A stretch of 64,000 nucleotides of DNA from Bacteroidota bacterium (GCA_016193485.1 JACPRZ010000007.1:1-64000); one strand, 5' to 3'. Positions 20,101 to 28,265 are shown, counted from the first letter of the stretch. Notes: a model not told the origin generated them from the sequence alone. Translations and numbers: made by a program.

Positions 20101-20198
20101 GCGGACTGACTACTTCTACCTTAATAACTCTCGTCATTGTTCCGGTAATTTATGCGGTTTTCAATAGGCGCAGGAAAATCACGAAAAAACTGGAATAA
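17142..20198 (+). CDS. HAE1-type RND efflux pump, inner-membrane subunit
   Basis: A 1,018-residue AcrB-family transporter with twelve predicted membrane segments: TM1 at VNNPVTTLMFFLGITVLGITAL, TM2-6 around residues 305-470, TM8-12 around 840-1,010. The proton-relay motif is GMVVDDAIVILEN with the Asp pair expected for HAE pumps. It likely exports hydrophobic or amphiphilic compounds or lipids with a periplasmic adaptor and TolC. Neither partner is adjacent. Bacteroidetes often pair such single pumps with a PII-like gene, which is present here at 20712 but separated by an inserted GxxExxY cassette. Start ATG at 17142, 27 bp beyond the upstream divergent frame. Confidence 0.93.
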   Translation: MILPRLSVNNPVTTLMFFLGITVLGITALWRLPVELFPKIDPPVITVFTNYSGSSAADVEQNITKPLEDALGTIEGLKYETNLDESSNSIRDAVDRIKRFLPDEIDAPIILKFNTGFFPIVVMTATAKESYPSLHKILEEHIVNPLNRIPGVGAVILFGGPVRQIRVDIDPQKLEAHNITVEQIRLALAAENINLPGGNLKIGKLDYTLRIMGEFTHPSQVEQVSVGQQGGQIIYLRDVATVYDGLKERTIEEYLNGQHGLRLVVQKQSDANTVNVARTVNKKIEELATKLPSDVQLHSVFDTSEFILNSVSNLGEALYYGGLFVILVVLFFLGRWRSAFIISLAIPFSLIIAFIYLFFSGNSLNIISLSSLSIAMGMVVDDAIVILENVMRHIDRGSRPREAAVYGSAEVSLAVMAGTLTIIAVFFPLVFLTGLSGIMFRQLGVIVTITITASVLVSLTLTPMLASKLFKQQNTSTTSLKSRWFVSRIPEIVLDGMDNMYRNILRWSLHHKKIVLVTALLIFILSAGLIKFIGTEFLPESDNASLQAKFELQTGTRLEESVKLGKKLEEIIKNDFPEIKVNAISAGVEDVGFNFAGRGQGTHVVNLMARLTPKSQRERSVFEIADEMRKKIKEIPGIVKSNIITGGMVGSGMLFGSGGKPFEMVIYGNSFEATDKIAAELAGRLSAIKGARDVEISRSAQRPELRVHLNKEKMAMTGLNTYTVANAIRNRIAGTIATRYREEGDEYDIFIRNKPEYRASISDIESIAVPSLTGQKVRVGDIAVIDESYAPIEIERRNKERIVRITASLHEISLGEVTAEMQDELRKMDIPDGIDIEFGGQVEQQKEAFGDLLLLLFISIMLVYIVMASQFESFLDPFIIMLSVPFAFTGVMIGLFFGGISLSVISFLGGIMLVGIVVKNAIVLVDFTNLMRERGMELNEAIVYSGGHRLRPVLMTSLTTILSMVPLIINTGEGSEIWRPMAVALVSGLTTSTLITLVIVPVIYAVFNRRRKITKKLE

Positions 20199-20210
20199 AT
20201 TTTTTTCTTT

Positions 20211-20687
20211 CTATTCACCACAGATTACACAGATGAGCACAGATTTTAAAGAACTAAATAAAATCTCTTACAAGATAATAGGATGTGCCTATAAAGTACA
20301 TAGAGCATTAGGTCCTGGCTTATTGGAATCCACTTATGAAGTATGTCATTATTATGAAATGAATGAATCGGGATTGTTTGTTGAGAGGCAAAAAGAATTG
20401 CCGTTAATTTACAATACTATCCAATTGGATGCAGGTTATAGAATTGATTTGTTTGTTGAAAAAAAAGATAATTGTTGAAATAAAATCTGTAGATGACATT
20501 GCACCCGTTCATAAAGCACAGATTCTTACCTATATGAAATTATCAAAAGTTAAACTTGGATTATTGATTAATTTTAATACAGTAGATTTGAAAAAAGGAA
20601 TACAAAGATTTGTCTTGTAATCCGTGTATATCTGTGTTATCTGTGGTGCAATGTTATTACACAGATATCTCAGTGGTGAGTAGCAAC
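20211..20687. mobile_element. Inverted-repeat-bounded GxxExxY cassette
   Basis: The left arm CACCACAGATTACACAGATG (20217-20236) is matched on the opposite strand by the right arm ending CTGTGTTATCTGTGGTGCA (20632-20650), about 26 of 32 positions identical. The start codon of the enclosed gene lies inside the left arm, and the stop codon sits at the edge of the right arm. A further GGTGAGTAGCAAC (to 20687) recalls the ends of the element at 2279-2469. The unit stands between an RND pump and its usual PII-like partner. Confidence 0.6.
20233..20620 (+). pseudogene. GxxExxY protein (PD-(D/E)XK_3), frameshifted in an A8 tract
   Basis: Family of ~125-residue proteins placed in the PD-(D/E)XK nuclease superfamily; function unknown. 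The first frame gives MSTDFKELNKISYKIIGCAYKVHRALGPGLLESTYE (with the GxxExxY motif GLLESTY) and ends at DLFVEKKDNC. One base less in the A8 run at 20459-20466 restores DLFVEKKIIVEIKSVDD, with the nuclease-like D...ExK, running on to LGLLINFNTVDLKKGIQRFVL and the stop at 20620. So this is either a pseudogene, a slipping tract, or an assembly error. Starts within the left inverted repeat of its cassette. Confidence 0.8.
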
Positions 20688-20711
20688 TATTTTTTCAATT
20701 TGTAACCATAT

Positions 20712-21005
20712 ATGAAAGCGGTTTTTATTGTTTATAATCACGCCATCACCGAAGAAATTCTTGAAATTCTTGAAACTCTTGATATTAAAGGGTTCACAAA
20801 ATGGAACAATATACAGGGGACCGGAACTTCATCGGGGGAACCACATTTGGGCACCCATACATGGCCATCGCTGAATGATGCTATCCTTACGGTGATTGAA
20901 GAGAGCAAATACATCACTTTTTCATCTGCTCTCCGTGAATTAAATAACTCGTTGCCGGAGCAGGGGTTGAGGACGTTTGCCTGGGATGCGGAGGTAATTG
21001 TTTGA
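20712..21005 (+). CDS. PII-like small protein associated with RND pumps
   Basis: 97 residues: MKAVFIVYNHAITEEILEILETLDIKGFTKWNNIQGTG..., with a conserved GEPHLGTHTWPSLNDAILTVIEE stretch. It resembles the nitrogen-regulatory-PII/CutA-like ferredoxin-fold proteins that are commonly encoded next to AcrB-type pumps in Bacteroidetes. The role is presumably regulatory or structural; no ligand is known. It probably belonged to the operon of the pump at 17142 before the cassette at 20211-20687 was inserted. Confidence 0.75.
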   Translation: MKAVFIVYNHAITEEILEILETLDIKGFTKWNNIQGTGTSSGEPHLGTHTWPSLNDAILTVIEESKYITFSSALRELNNSLPEQGLRTFAWDAEVIV

Positions 21006-21055
21006 TGGGGTATTGGAATATTTGAAAGAAATCACGGCCTGAATGCTATTTTAGC

Positions 21056-21829
21056 ATGAAGAATACAGTAATCTTTGGACTTATTTTTATTCATTTCATA
21101 GAGTCATGCGGACAAGGAGTTAATCAAAGAGGAAAAGAAAGTATCGCTACCTTGACGCAAAGCAATTTGGATACGGCAAAGAAAGATGCTATAATCAATC
21201 CTTCCGGAAACACGTTGGGGGAACGGGTATTGCCTCCGCCTGGTTTTCAAAGAATAAAATCTGACGAAAATTCATTTGCAAACTATTTAAGACAATTGCC
21301 GTTGAAACCACATGGTTCAAGTGTGACGCTATACGATGGTAACATTAAACCGAATTATGATGTTTATGACGCTGTTGTTGGCCTGGATATAGGAAGAAAA
21401 GACCTTCACCAATGCGCAGACGCAGTGATGCGGCTCAGGGCGGAATATTTGTGGAACCAAAAACAATATGACAAAATTCACTTCAATCTTACCAACGGTT
21501 TCCGTGCGGATTATGCGGAATGGATGAAAGGAAAGCGCATTGTTTTAAATGGAAATTCAACCTTTTGGAAACAAACGGGTAAACCCTCCAATACCTTTAA
21601 CGACTTCTGGAAGTATCTGGAATTTATTTTCACCTATGCCGGTACACTTTCACTTTCAAAAGAATTAAAGGACATCAACATTGACGACTTAAAAACAGGA
21701 GACATATTTATACAGGGAGGATCACCGGGGCACGCTGTTATTGTTGTTGACGTGGCTTTAAATACCGTGAGCAATAAAAAAGTATTCCTGTTAGCGCAAA
21801 GTTACGTCACATCATCTGTTTGTTCATAG
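21056..21829 (+). CDS. DUF4846 protein, C-terminally truncated
   Basis: Exported protein; the signal peptide MKNTVIFGLIFIHFIESCGQ carries a plausible lipobox cysteine. The central part matches DUF4846: RIKSDENSFANYLRQLPLKPHGS, VGLDIGRKDLHQCADAVMRLRAEYLW, FNLTNGFRADYAEWMKG and DIFIQGGSPGHAVIVVDVA. The reading stops at LLAQSYVTSSVCS, where relatives continue for about 40-60 residues. The end overlaps the 3' end of the convergent SpoIIE gene by 28 bases. A rearrangement therefore probably joined the two and cut this gene; it may be non-functional. Confidence 0.8.
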   Translation: MKNTVIFGLIFIHFIESCGQGVNQRGKESIATLTQSNLDTAKKDAIINPSGNTLGERVLPPPGFQRIKSDENSFANYLRQLPLKPHGSSVTLYDGNIKPNYDVYDAVVGLDIGRKDLHQCADAVMRLRAEYLWNQKQYDKIHFNLTNGFRADYAEWMKGKRIVLNGNSTFWKQTGKPSNTFNDFWKYLEFIFTYAGTLSLSKELKDINIDDLKTGDIFIQGGSPGHAVIVVDVALNTVSNKKVFLLAQSYVTSSVCS

Positions 21830-24261
21830 TTTTTTTTCCATTCGAGAAAGGTCTTTTCCACAATAATTTTCTGATCAGCAATCGCCTTACCGGAAATTTC
21901 GGCCAGTAATTTTTTAAGATTACTGCTTTTGAACTTTTTTTGTTTCGGACCCCCGAACTGATCGCTGAAACCATCGGTAAACATATAAAGCATCATTCCT
22001 TTTTCAGTTTTAATAAAATGTGTTTTAAATTTTTCACCTGCTCTCCGTTCTCCACCGATGCTGCGCTCATCACCGGGAAATATTATCCCCTGGTCTTCCT
22101 CGGCAGGCGACACAATAAAAAGCGGCCTGTTGGCACCGGAAAACTGCAGTTCCTCACCCCTCATCGCAAGAAACCCGATATCCATTCCTTCCTTTATTTT
22201 AACCTCACCGGTTTTATCGGGATTTAAAGCGTCAGTGACCTGCATGGTAAGCAAATCAAGCACCTCCTCGGTAAGCGTGATCCTGCGGTCGTTTACTATT
22301 TCATTGAGCATATCTTTACCCAGCATGCTCATCAAAGCGCCCGGTACTCCATGTCCTGTGCAATCGGCAAGGGCAATGATTTTCCAACCGTTTACTTCTG
22401 TGACAAAATAAAAATCACCGCCTATTATGTCGCGCTGACGGTGGAAAATGAAGAACCCACCCCCCTCACCCCCCGGTGAATCCCCCTCTTGATCTCCCCC
22501 CTTAATAAGGGGGGAGACAGTAACTTTATCTCCTATCAGTACTTTTCCTATCTCATCATGGCTTGGAAGTATCGCCTCTTGTATTCGGCTGGCATATTCA
22601 ATGCTATCGGTAATGTTTTTATTTTTTTCTTCAATGATTTTATTTTTTTCTTCAAGCAGCCGGTTGGCTTTTTGTTTCTGGCGGTAACTGCGGTAAATGA
22701 CAAAGGCGAGAATCAGGACCAGTCCAAAACCGGCAATCAAAGAATACCCGATAATTTTCTGGCGCTGCAGGTCGGCCGCTGCAAGGGCTTGTTGTTTTTC
22801 GTGTTCCTTATCCTGAGCCAGCAGTTGTTTTTCATATTCATGACTTACTTCCAACCTGCCAATCTCCTTGCTATTATTTTCGTTAAATATTGTATCTTTT
22901 GCAGTGCTATATTTTATATAATGTTCGAGAGCAAGTTTGAAACGTTTTGCCGATTCTTTCCATTGGCCCTTGATTCCCGCAATTACAGCCAAGGTATCCT
23001 CAAGGGTGCTTATCGATTTATGACGATACATAGTTCCATATAAATTACCCAACACTGTATCCAATGCAAGCGCGCGGAACAAATATTCCTCCGCCAAAGC
23101 AAGTCCGCTTTTGAGTTCTCCGTCAGGAGGAGGCAAATGCGGGTCATCCATGTATATAGTAGCGATATTGGCAAGTGCAATGGCCTGATAATTCTTCCTT
23201 TCAAGCGTTTCTGCCAAACGGAGATATTTGAAATAATAGTTTCTTGCCATTAAGTTATCGCCTTTTTTTGAATAAATGATGCCGATATTACCCAGGTGCC
23301 TTGCAATACCATCCCTGTTCCCCGATTCTTCATCAATCTTCAGCGCTTTGAAATAATAATCCAATGCTTTATCATACAGGGAATCCCGTCTTACACGATT
23401 GTTTTTTTCATTTATTCCCATGTCGCCAAAAACATTTCCGATGTTTCCAAGTATCAATGCCTCCCTTCTTTTGTCATTTAACTCTTCATTTATTTTTAGT
23501 CCCTTAAAATAATTATCCAATGCTTTATTGTAGTTGCCTCCGTCATCCTGGCAATGGCATTTCTGACGGAAAAGATTTCCATGGTCATAATAAATCAGTC
23601 CGATACTGATATAATCATTGGCTATTTCGGCTTTATCATCCAATTCCACATGAATAGCAATAGCTTTAAACAATTGTTCTGCAGCTTTTGGGTAATTACC
23701 CATGTCTTTGTACACGATGCCGGTATTTGCAAATTGTTTGGCAATTTCGTTTTTATTGCCGAGTTTCAGTTCAATTTGCATTGCTTTGGAAAAATTTTCA
23801 AGCGCTTTCGGGTAATTTCCCAATGTCATATGCAGTACTCCGGCATTGCCTGTTATTTTTGAATATGTCCTGAGCGCAAAGAAAGGAGGGTCTCGCTTTG
23901 ATAATAATTTTTTCAATAAAGTAATTGCTGTATCAAAATATTCAAGTGTTATTGAATAATTACCTTTATTATAGTTCAGAACGCCAAGTTGGTGGAATGA
24001 ATTGATAATTCCTTTCTGCCAGCCGGCACCACTATCATAATTCCTGGATATTACAAGCGCTTTCTTAATGAATGAGATTGCCGTATCGGTTTTTTTATAC
24101 TTGAATTCAATTGCAAGAGAGATCAGAGTATTGACCCGGTCTGTGTCATGCAGGTTAACCTGCAGACGGGCAGTGAGTGAATCAATTTTACTTTGTTGCG
24201 AAAATGAAACACCTGTGGTAAAAAGCGTAATAGTGATTGCTGGCAGTATTGCGAAATGCAT
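21802..24261 (-). CDS. TPR sensor with SpoIIE-type PP2C phosphatase
   Basis: Membrane signalling protein of 819 residues. Domains: signal peptide (MHFAILPAITITLFTTGVSFSQ), about eight TPR units in the periplasm (~30-470; GNYPKALENFSKAM type), a coiled coil, one membrane helix (IIGYSLIAGFGLVLILAFVIY, ~505-525), and a cytoplasmic coiled coil. It ends in a SpoIIE/PP2C domain (SIEYASRIQEAILP, GGDFYFV, ALADCTGHGVPGALMSMLG, MLYMFTDGFSDQFGG). Such proteins dephosphorylate anti-sigma antagonists or similar targets. Between VTV and the catalytic GGDFYF lies an in-frame repeat-derived loop (22441-22513). The C-terminus EQTDDVT overlaps the truncated DUF4846 gene. Confidence 0.9.
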   Translation of the reverse strand: MHFAILPAITITLFTTGVSFSQQSKIDSLTARLQVNLHDTDRVNTLISLAIEFKYKKTDTAISFIKKALVISRNYDSGAGWQKGIINSFHQLGVLNYNKGNYSITLEYFDTAITLLKKLLSKRDPPFFALRTYSKITGNAGVLHMTLGNYPKALENFSKAMQIELKLGNKNEIAKQFANTGIVYKDMGNYPKAAEQLFKAIAIHVELDDKAEIANDYISIGLIYYDHGNLFRQKCHCQDDGGNYNKALDNYFKGLKINEELNDKRREALILGNIGNVFGDMGINEKNNRVRRDSLYDKALDYYFKALKIDEESGNRDGIARHLGNIGIIYSKKGDNLMARNYYFKYLRLAETLERKNYQAIALANIATIYMDDPHLPPPDGELKSGLALAEEYLFRALALDTVLGNLYGTMYRHKSISTLEDTLAVIAGIKGQWKESAKRFKLALEHYIKYSTAKDTIFNENNSKEIGRLEVSHEYEKQLLAQDKEHEKQQALAAADLQRQKIIGYSLIAGFGLVLILAFVIYRSYRQKQKANRLLEEKNKIIEEKNKNITDSIEYASRIQEAILPSHDEIGKVLIGDKVTVSPLIKGGDQEGDSPGGEGGGFFIFHRQRDIIGGDFYFVTEVNGWKIIALADCTGHGVPGALMSMLGKDMLNEIVNDRRITLTEEVLDLLTMQVTDALNPDKTGEVKIKEGMDIGFLAMRGEELQFSGANRPLFIVSPAEEDQGIIFPGDERSIGGERRAGEKFKTHFIKTEKGMMLYMFTDGFSDQFGGPKQKKFKSSNLKKLLAEISGKAIADQKIIVEKTFLEWKKNYEQTDDVT
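22441..22513. repeat. Palindromic repeat read in frame inside the SpoIIE gene
   Basis: CTCCCCCCTTAATAAGGGGG-type palindrome plus GGTGAGGGGGGTG-type sequence, of the kind usually found between genes (compare 28160-28260). It encodes SPLIKGGDQEGDSPGGEGGG within the phosphatase linker without breaking the frame. Confidence 0.65.
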
Positions 24262-24288
24262 AGTAGTGTAATTATTAATTTATGATTT

Positions 24289-26355
24289 TCATGGTTGCGC
24301 TTTCCTGAAATATTTAGCAGCAGTTAAAGTATCTCCCATATTCCTGTACGTAAGCGCCAGGAAATAATTTACCTGTTTATTGGCGCTGTCAAATTCAAGG
24401 GCCTTTCTGAAATTTTCAATTGATTTATCAAACTGTCCTGCCGTGCCGTAAACGCTGCCGAGGTTGATGTAAACCTCCTTGTTTGACGGGTTCAACTCTT
24501 TTGCCCTGTTCATGAAAAATATTGCTGAATCCGCTTTGCCCAGACCGAAATAAGACGCACCGAGGTAATTGTAAATCTCATCCTGGTTTCCTTCGGCATT
24601 GTTGGACTGAGTCACTTTAAGCAGATTTTTTACCGCAGCCGGGTAATCGTTTACCCGGTACGATGCCCTGCCAAGTACAGAGTACGCTTTTATATCCCTT
24701 GAATCATATTTTACCGAAAGGGCAGCGTTTTCTTTTGCTTTTTTGTAATCCTTCAGGTTATAATAAGCAGTAGCAAGGTTCAGGCAGGAATTTGCGGCCA
24801 TCGGGTCAATCTGCAATGAAGCCGCAAGATGTTTTACCGCTTCTTCAAGATATGTCTTTTTTTTCACCTCATCCTTTTCTTTAAAAGCGAGGCGATTCAT
24901 CACTTCGGTTCCGTAATTGTAATGCGTCCTCCCGCTGCCGGTTGATGCAAGTACATCCTTTGAAAAAAGAGTGAAATTATTTTTCCAATCCCTGTTGCGG
25001 GTTACCGTTTTGAATGAATAAAGTGCGAGAACAACTGCAAAAGGTAGTAATTTCAGTGAGCGACTTCCAGGATTAATTGTTGCAGGTATGTCGGAAATTT
25101 TAAAGATGCGGACAAAAATCATTGAAATAATAAGGCAGAAACCAAGTGCCGGAACAAAGAGCAGGCGGTCGGCAAAGGTAGCGCCAATCAGCATAAAAAT
25201 ATTTGAAACCATTGACATAGTCACAAAAAAGAGGAGTATTGCAAATGAATAAAGGTTGCGCTCCATAAAACGCAGGAAGGCAAATCCCAACAATCCAATG
25301 CACAAGAGGAAGGAAATGAATGCTTTCGGGTGAGAAAAGGAAATAATGTCAATTTCACTGAAAGAATAATCATAACTGAGCGGATGCGGGTAAAAGAGAA
25401 GTAAAATATATTTACCCATCATCCCTGCAGCAGTTGCTTTTTGTTCAGCAAAACTTTTTGCCGAAACAAGAGTATTGTCAAGATAGGAATATGTGATTTT
25501 AGGCGAAGGGTCACTGGAAATTACCCATGAATGTAATGCGTACCATATAATAGCCACCATACCGAACGGTATTACTAACCGCAGGATTGTTTTTGTGTTA
25601 AGGGGAGTAAAAAAGTAAAGAAACAACGGGATGACACCCAGGAAAACCAGCGCTCCCTCTTTTGAAAGCAGGGAAAGAAAAAAAAGAAACAGCGATATGA
25701 TCAGGAATATCAATTTTTTTTGCCCGCTGTAACGCAGCAGGAGAAAAAATGCTCCGAGAAAAGAGAGGAAGCAGAGTAATTCATCGCGACTTTTAATATT
25801 GGCGACTACCTCGGTATGAACCGGGTGCGCGGCAAACAACAGGGTTACCAGGAATGGCAACCAGAAAACAGCGCTGCTATGTAAATGCCGGATCGTACCC
25901 GCTGTAGTTTCAACCCGCACCCGTGAGATGAAAAGACGGCTGAGGATCAGATAAAGCAGCGCAATAGCCGAGGCGTAAAGTACTACATTAACCAGGTGGG
26001 GGATAAGGGGATTATCAGGAAAAAATTCATATTCGAGAGCAAACGAAATAAGCGACAGGGGACGGTAAAGGCCGGCATTGGTATCCCAGTAACCCTTCCA
26101 GTAAAAGGTGGTAAGCATCGAAGATATTCCCTGAATACCCTGCTTTGTAAATTTGTTCTGCTGTATGACGGCAACATCATCAAGCGCATAATCATGACTG
26201 ATTGTATTAGCATAAAGAAGAAACGAAAAAACAAAGAGGAAACCGGCAATAAATTTCTTATTGTTATATCCTGAATTCTGTACAGGCGGGATTGAAGGCG
26301 GAGAGGTGGTTTGTACCTTTTTAATATTTCCTGATTTTTTCTTTTGCTTATTCAT
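24289..26355 (-). CDS. Multi-spanning membrane protein with C-terminal TPRs (TMTC/PMT-like)
   Basis: 688 residues. After a Lys-rich cytoplasmic tail come about ten membrane helices (from FIAGFLFVFSFLLYANTISHDYALDDVAVI to SLKLLPFAVVLALYSF). The first luminal/periplasmic loop has HDYALDDVAVIQQN, an acidic DD-type motif as in GT-C glycosyltransferases. The C-terminal ~250 residues are TPRs (YNLKDYKKAKENAALSVKYD, YGTAGQFDKSIENFRKALEFD). This layout matches DUF1736/TMTC-like proteins, which glycosylate proteins in other organisms; substrate here unknown. Probably its own transcript, 27 bases upstream of the SpoIIE gene on the same strand. Confidence 0.8.
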   Translation of the reverse strand: MNKQKKKSGNIKKVQTTSPPSIPPVQNSGYNNKKFIAGFLFVFSFLLYANTISHDYALDDVAVIQQNKFTKQGIQGISSMLTTFYWKGYWDTNAGLYRPLSLISFALEYEFFPDNPLIPHLVNVVLYASAIALLYLILSRLFISRVRVETTAGTIRHLHSSAVFWLPFLVTLLFAAHPVHTEVVANIKSRDELLCFLSFLGAFFLLLRYSGQKKLIFLIISLFLFFLSLLSKEGALVFLGVIPLFLYFFTPLNTKTILRLVIPFGMVAIIWYALHSWVISSDPSPKITYSYLDNTLVSAKSFAEQKATAAGMMGKYILLLFYPHPLSYDYSFSEIDIISFSHPKAFISFLLCIGLLGFAFLRFMERNLYSFAILLFFVTMSMVSNIFMLIGATFADRLLFVPALGFCLIISMIFVRIFKISDIPATINPGSRSLKLLPFAVVLALYSFKTVTRNRDWKNNFTLFSKDVLASTGSGRTHYNYGTEVMNRLAFKEKDEVKKKTYLEEAVKHLAASLQIDPMAANSCLNLATAYYNLKDYKKAKENAALSVKYDSRDIKAYSVLGRASYRVNDYPAAVKNLLKVTQSNNAEGNQDEIYNYLGASYFGLGKADSAIFFMNRAKELNPSNKEVYINLGSVYGTAGQFDKSIENFRKALEFDSANKQVNYFLALTYRNMGDTLTAAKYFRKAQP

Positions 26356-26423
26356 AAAACAAAGTTACGATTTAACGGATTATTGCCATCTTTGCCCTGC
26401 AAAGGTTTTATTTTTTGACCAAA

Positions 26424-26798
26424 ATGAGAATTATTGATCCTGTATTTTGTTTTTCGGTTATTATCGCTTTCAATGTATCGTTTTTCTCCTGTCAACGTCA
26501 ACCGGAAAAAATTCCTCCCGATATTATTCCCCGGGATAAGATGGTAAAAATATTTACCGATGTTCAGATTGGCGAGGCGCATATACAAATCAGGGGTCTT
26601 CCTGCCGATACGATAGCATTATTATATCAATCCATACTTGCACAATACGGTGTTTCGCAAGATGAGTTCAGAAAAAGTTTTACGTTTTACACCGAACATC
26701 CGGATATTCTTGAAAAAGTATATGAAGAAGTATTAAATGAATTAAGCAAGAGACATGCTGAGATGCAAAGTAAGGAACCGGTGGGCAGTAAGCAGTAG
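26424..26798 (+). CDS. DUF4296 lipoprotein
   Basis: Bacteroidetes-specific small lipoprotein. MRIIDPVFCFSVIIAFNVSFFSC gives a signal peptide with Cys at the lipobox. The DUF4296 region follows (IIPRDKMVKIFTDVQIGEAHIQIRG, ILAQYGVSQDEFRKSFTFYTEHPDILEKVYEEVLNEL). ATG at 26424 is preferred to the in-frame TTG at 26415. The last residues (PVGSKQ) fall in a GTAGGCAG-type repeat, so the native C-terminus may have been replaced. Function unknown. Confidence 0.85.
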   Translation: MRIIDPVFCFSVIIAFNVSFFSCQRQPEKIPPDIIPRDKMVKIFTDVQIGEAHIQIRGLPADTIALLYQSILAQYGVSQDEFRKSFTFYTEHPDILEKVYEEVLNELSKRHAEMQSKEPVGSKQ

Positions 26799-26895
26799 GC
26801 AGTTGGCAAAAGACAGTAAACAGTAAACAGTAGACAATAGCCAATAAACAATAAATAAAAAATCAGGCATCCAGCATCCAGTAATGAGTAACAAG
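26775..26895. repeat. Dispersed GCAGTAGGCAG / CAGTAAACAGT repeats
   Basis: Runs of short degenerate units (CAGTAAGCAGTAGGCAGTTG, ACAGTAAACAGTAAACAGTA) fill the space between the DUF4296 gene and the convergent epimerase and reach into the 3' end of both. Confidence 0.5.
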
Positions 26896-26898
26896 TAA

Positions 26899-27948
26899 TC
26901 AGTATTCAGCAGTGATTTTTTCTGCGTTCTTTTTTTCCCATTCAAGAAAAATACGGGCAGTATCGGTTATCGCCTTTTTTATAGGGATAAAGCGATAATT
27001 CAGAGTATCCGATATTTTTTTATTGGAATAATAAAGTTTCTGGTAAGCGGGTTGGGCTATATCGCGCGGCAGGGCAGGTTTTAAGTTAAAGATAAAAGAT
27101 CTGAGATGTTCAAACCGCCAGGCAATATTAAGAAAGCGCTTTCCCACATGTATAGAAGGTTTGCGTGCATTTATCTCACCGGCAATATTGAACAGGACAT
27201 CCCGGTAAGAGAGATTTTCGGCAATAACGATATACCGTTCCCCGAAGATATTTTTTCCCATCAATTCAACCATGACCTTCGCTACATCACGGGCATCCAC
27301 AAAACCGATGATGCCGGTGGAATAAAATTTTAATCCCTTCCTGAGAGTTGTAAAAAAACTCGTGCTGCTCTTTCCCCAGTTTCCGGGACCGATAATCACA
27401 CCCGGATTTACGATGACGGCATTTAAGCCCTCAGCCATCCCTCTCCATACCTCCCTTTCACCTCCGAGTTTGGTAACCGCGTAGGTCGAATAATCGTAAA
27501 TGGTCCCCTGGTCATTCCGTTCATCAATCATTTCACCGCTGCCGATTTCATACTCGCTGCCGAGCACGGCAATTGAACTCACAAAACAAAATTTCCTGAC
27601 ACTGTTTTCCATCGCTGCATTGACCATGTTTGCCGCACCCCTGACATTGGCGTCAATCATCATCTTTTTTTTATGCGGGTTATTGGATACGATGGCAGCG
27701 CAATGATAAACTTCATCGCAGTTTTTCATGGAACCGGATAATCCTGCAATGTCGAGGATGTCTCCGTCAATCCATTTTATTTTTGAGAAAAGTTCAGTTC
27801 CTCCGGGTAATCCCGACTCAAAAATAAACCTGACGGGTTCAAGATTGGAATCCGTTCTTTTCAGGGCAACAACATCTTTACCCATCCGGACCAAATCAAT
27901 TAACAGATGGGAACCAACAAGACCTGTACCTCCTGTAACAAATACCAT
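26899..27948 (-). CDS. NAD(P)-dependent epimerase/dehydratase family protein
   Basis: Extended SDR of 350 residues. Start chosen at 27948 (MVFVTGGTGLVGSHLL), directly before the GxxGxxG loop; the frame extends six codons upstream. Other motifs: WIDGDILD, VYHCAAIVSN, SSIAVLGS and catalytic YAVTKLGGE (Y-x3-K). The C-terminal half has the dihydroflavonol-reductase-like pattern NPGVIIGPGNWGKSSTSFF and FVDARDVAKVMVELM. It could act on a sugar nucleotide or on a hydroxyketone/sterol-like substrate; the sequence does not decide. The C-terminal few residues run into the repeat at 26775-26895. Confidence 0.88.
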   Translation of the reverse strand: MVFVTGGTGLVGSHLLIDLVRMGKDVVALKRTDSNLEPVRFIFESGLPGGTELFSKIKWIDGDILDIAGLSGSMKNCDEVYHCAAIVSNNPHKKKMMIDANVRGAANMVNAAMENSVRKFCFVSSIAVLGSEYEIGSGEMIDERNDQGTIYDYSTYAVTKLGGEREVWRGMAEGLNAVIVNPGVIIGPGNWGKSSTSFFTTLRKGLKFYSTGIIGFVDARDVAKVMVELMGKNIFGERYIVIAENLSYRDVLFNIAGEINARKPSIHVGKRFLNIAWRFEHLRSFIFNLKPALPRDIAQPAYQKLYYSNKKISDTLNYRFIPIKKAITDTARIFLEWEKKNAEKITAEY

Positions 27949-28004
27949 AGGACTAAAATTCTGCAAACGTACGGAAGTTATTAAAGTAATATCTTCACTT
28001 AATA

Positions 28005-28130
28005 GTTCGTGAAAAATTTTATTTCAAAATCATACCTGCCTACCGTCAGGCAGGTTGGAATGTAGTGACGAGACCAGGTCTCGTCTCTACTTCCCTTTGA
28101 AAGTTAAAATGTAATAAAAAGATCACGAAC
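28005..28130. repeat. Inverted-repeat element with ends GTTCGTGA/TCACGAAC
   Basis: GTTCGTGA (28005-28012) and TCACGAAC (28123-28130) bound 126 bp, with AAAATTTTATTT opposite its near-complement near 28110. Two nested palindromes, CCTGCCTACCGTCAGGCAGG and a GACGAGACCAGGTCTCGTC hairpin, occupy the middle. No gene. Confidence 0.55.
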
Positions 28131-28144
28131 AATTGTAAAAAAAA

Positions 28145-28265
28145 TCTATTCACCCTTTTAACTCATCCCCCTACCCCCTTCTCTTAAAAACAAGAGAAGG
28201 GGGAACTCACCCCTCTCCTATCCCGATGGCTATCGGGAGGAGAGGGGCAGGGGTGAGGTGAATAG
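28145..28265. repeat. Inverted-repeat element with ends CTATTCACC/GGTGAATAG
   Basis: A perfect 9-base terminal inverted repeat (28145-28153 and 28257-28265) bounds a 121-bp unit made of CCCCTTCTC...GAGAAGGGGG and CCCCTCTCC...GGAGAGGGG palindromes around TCCCGATGGCTATCGGGA. The ends resemble the CTATTCACC at the left of the GxxExxY cassette (20211). It directly precedes the EI24 gene. Confidence 0.55.

Noticed and set aside
22489-23043. 184-residue plus-strand ORF opposite the SpoIIE/TPR gene
   Set aside because: Antisense shadow of a well-supported gene, composed of Phe/Ile-rich residues as expected from reverse reading.
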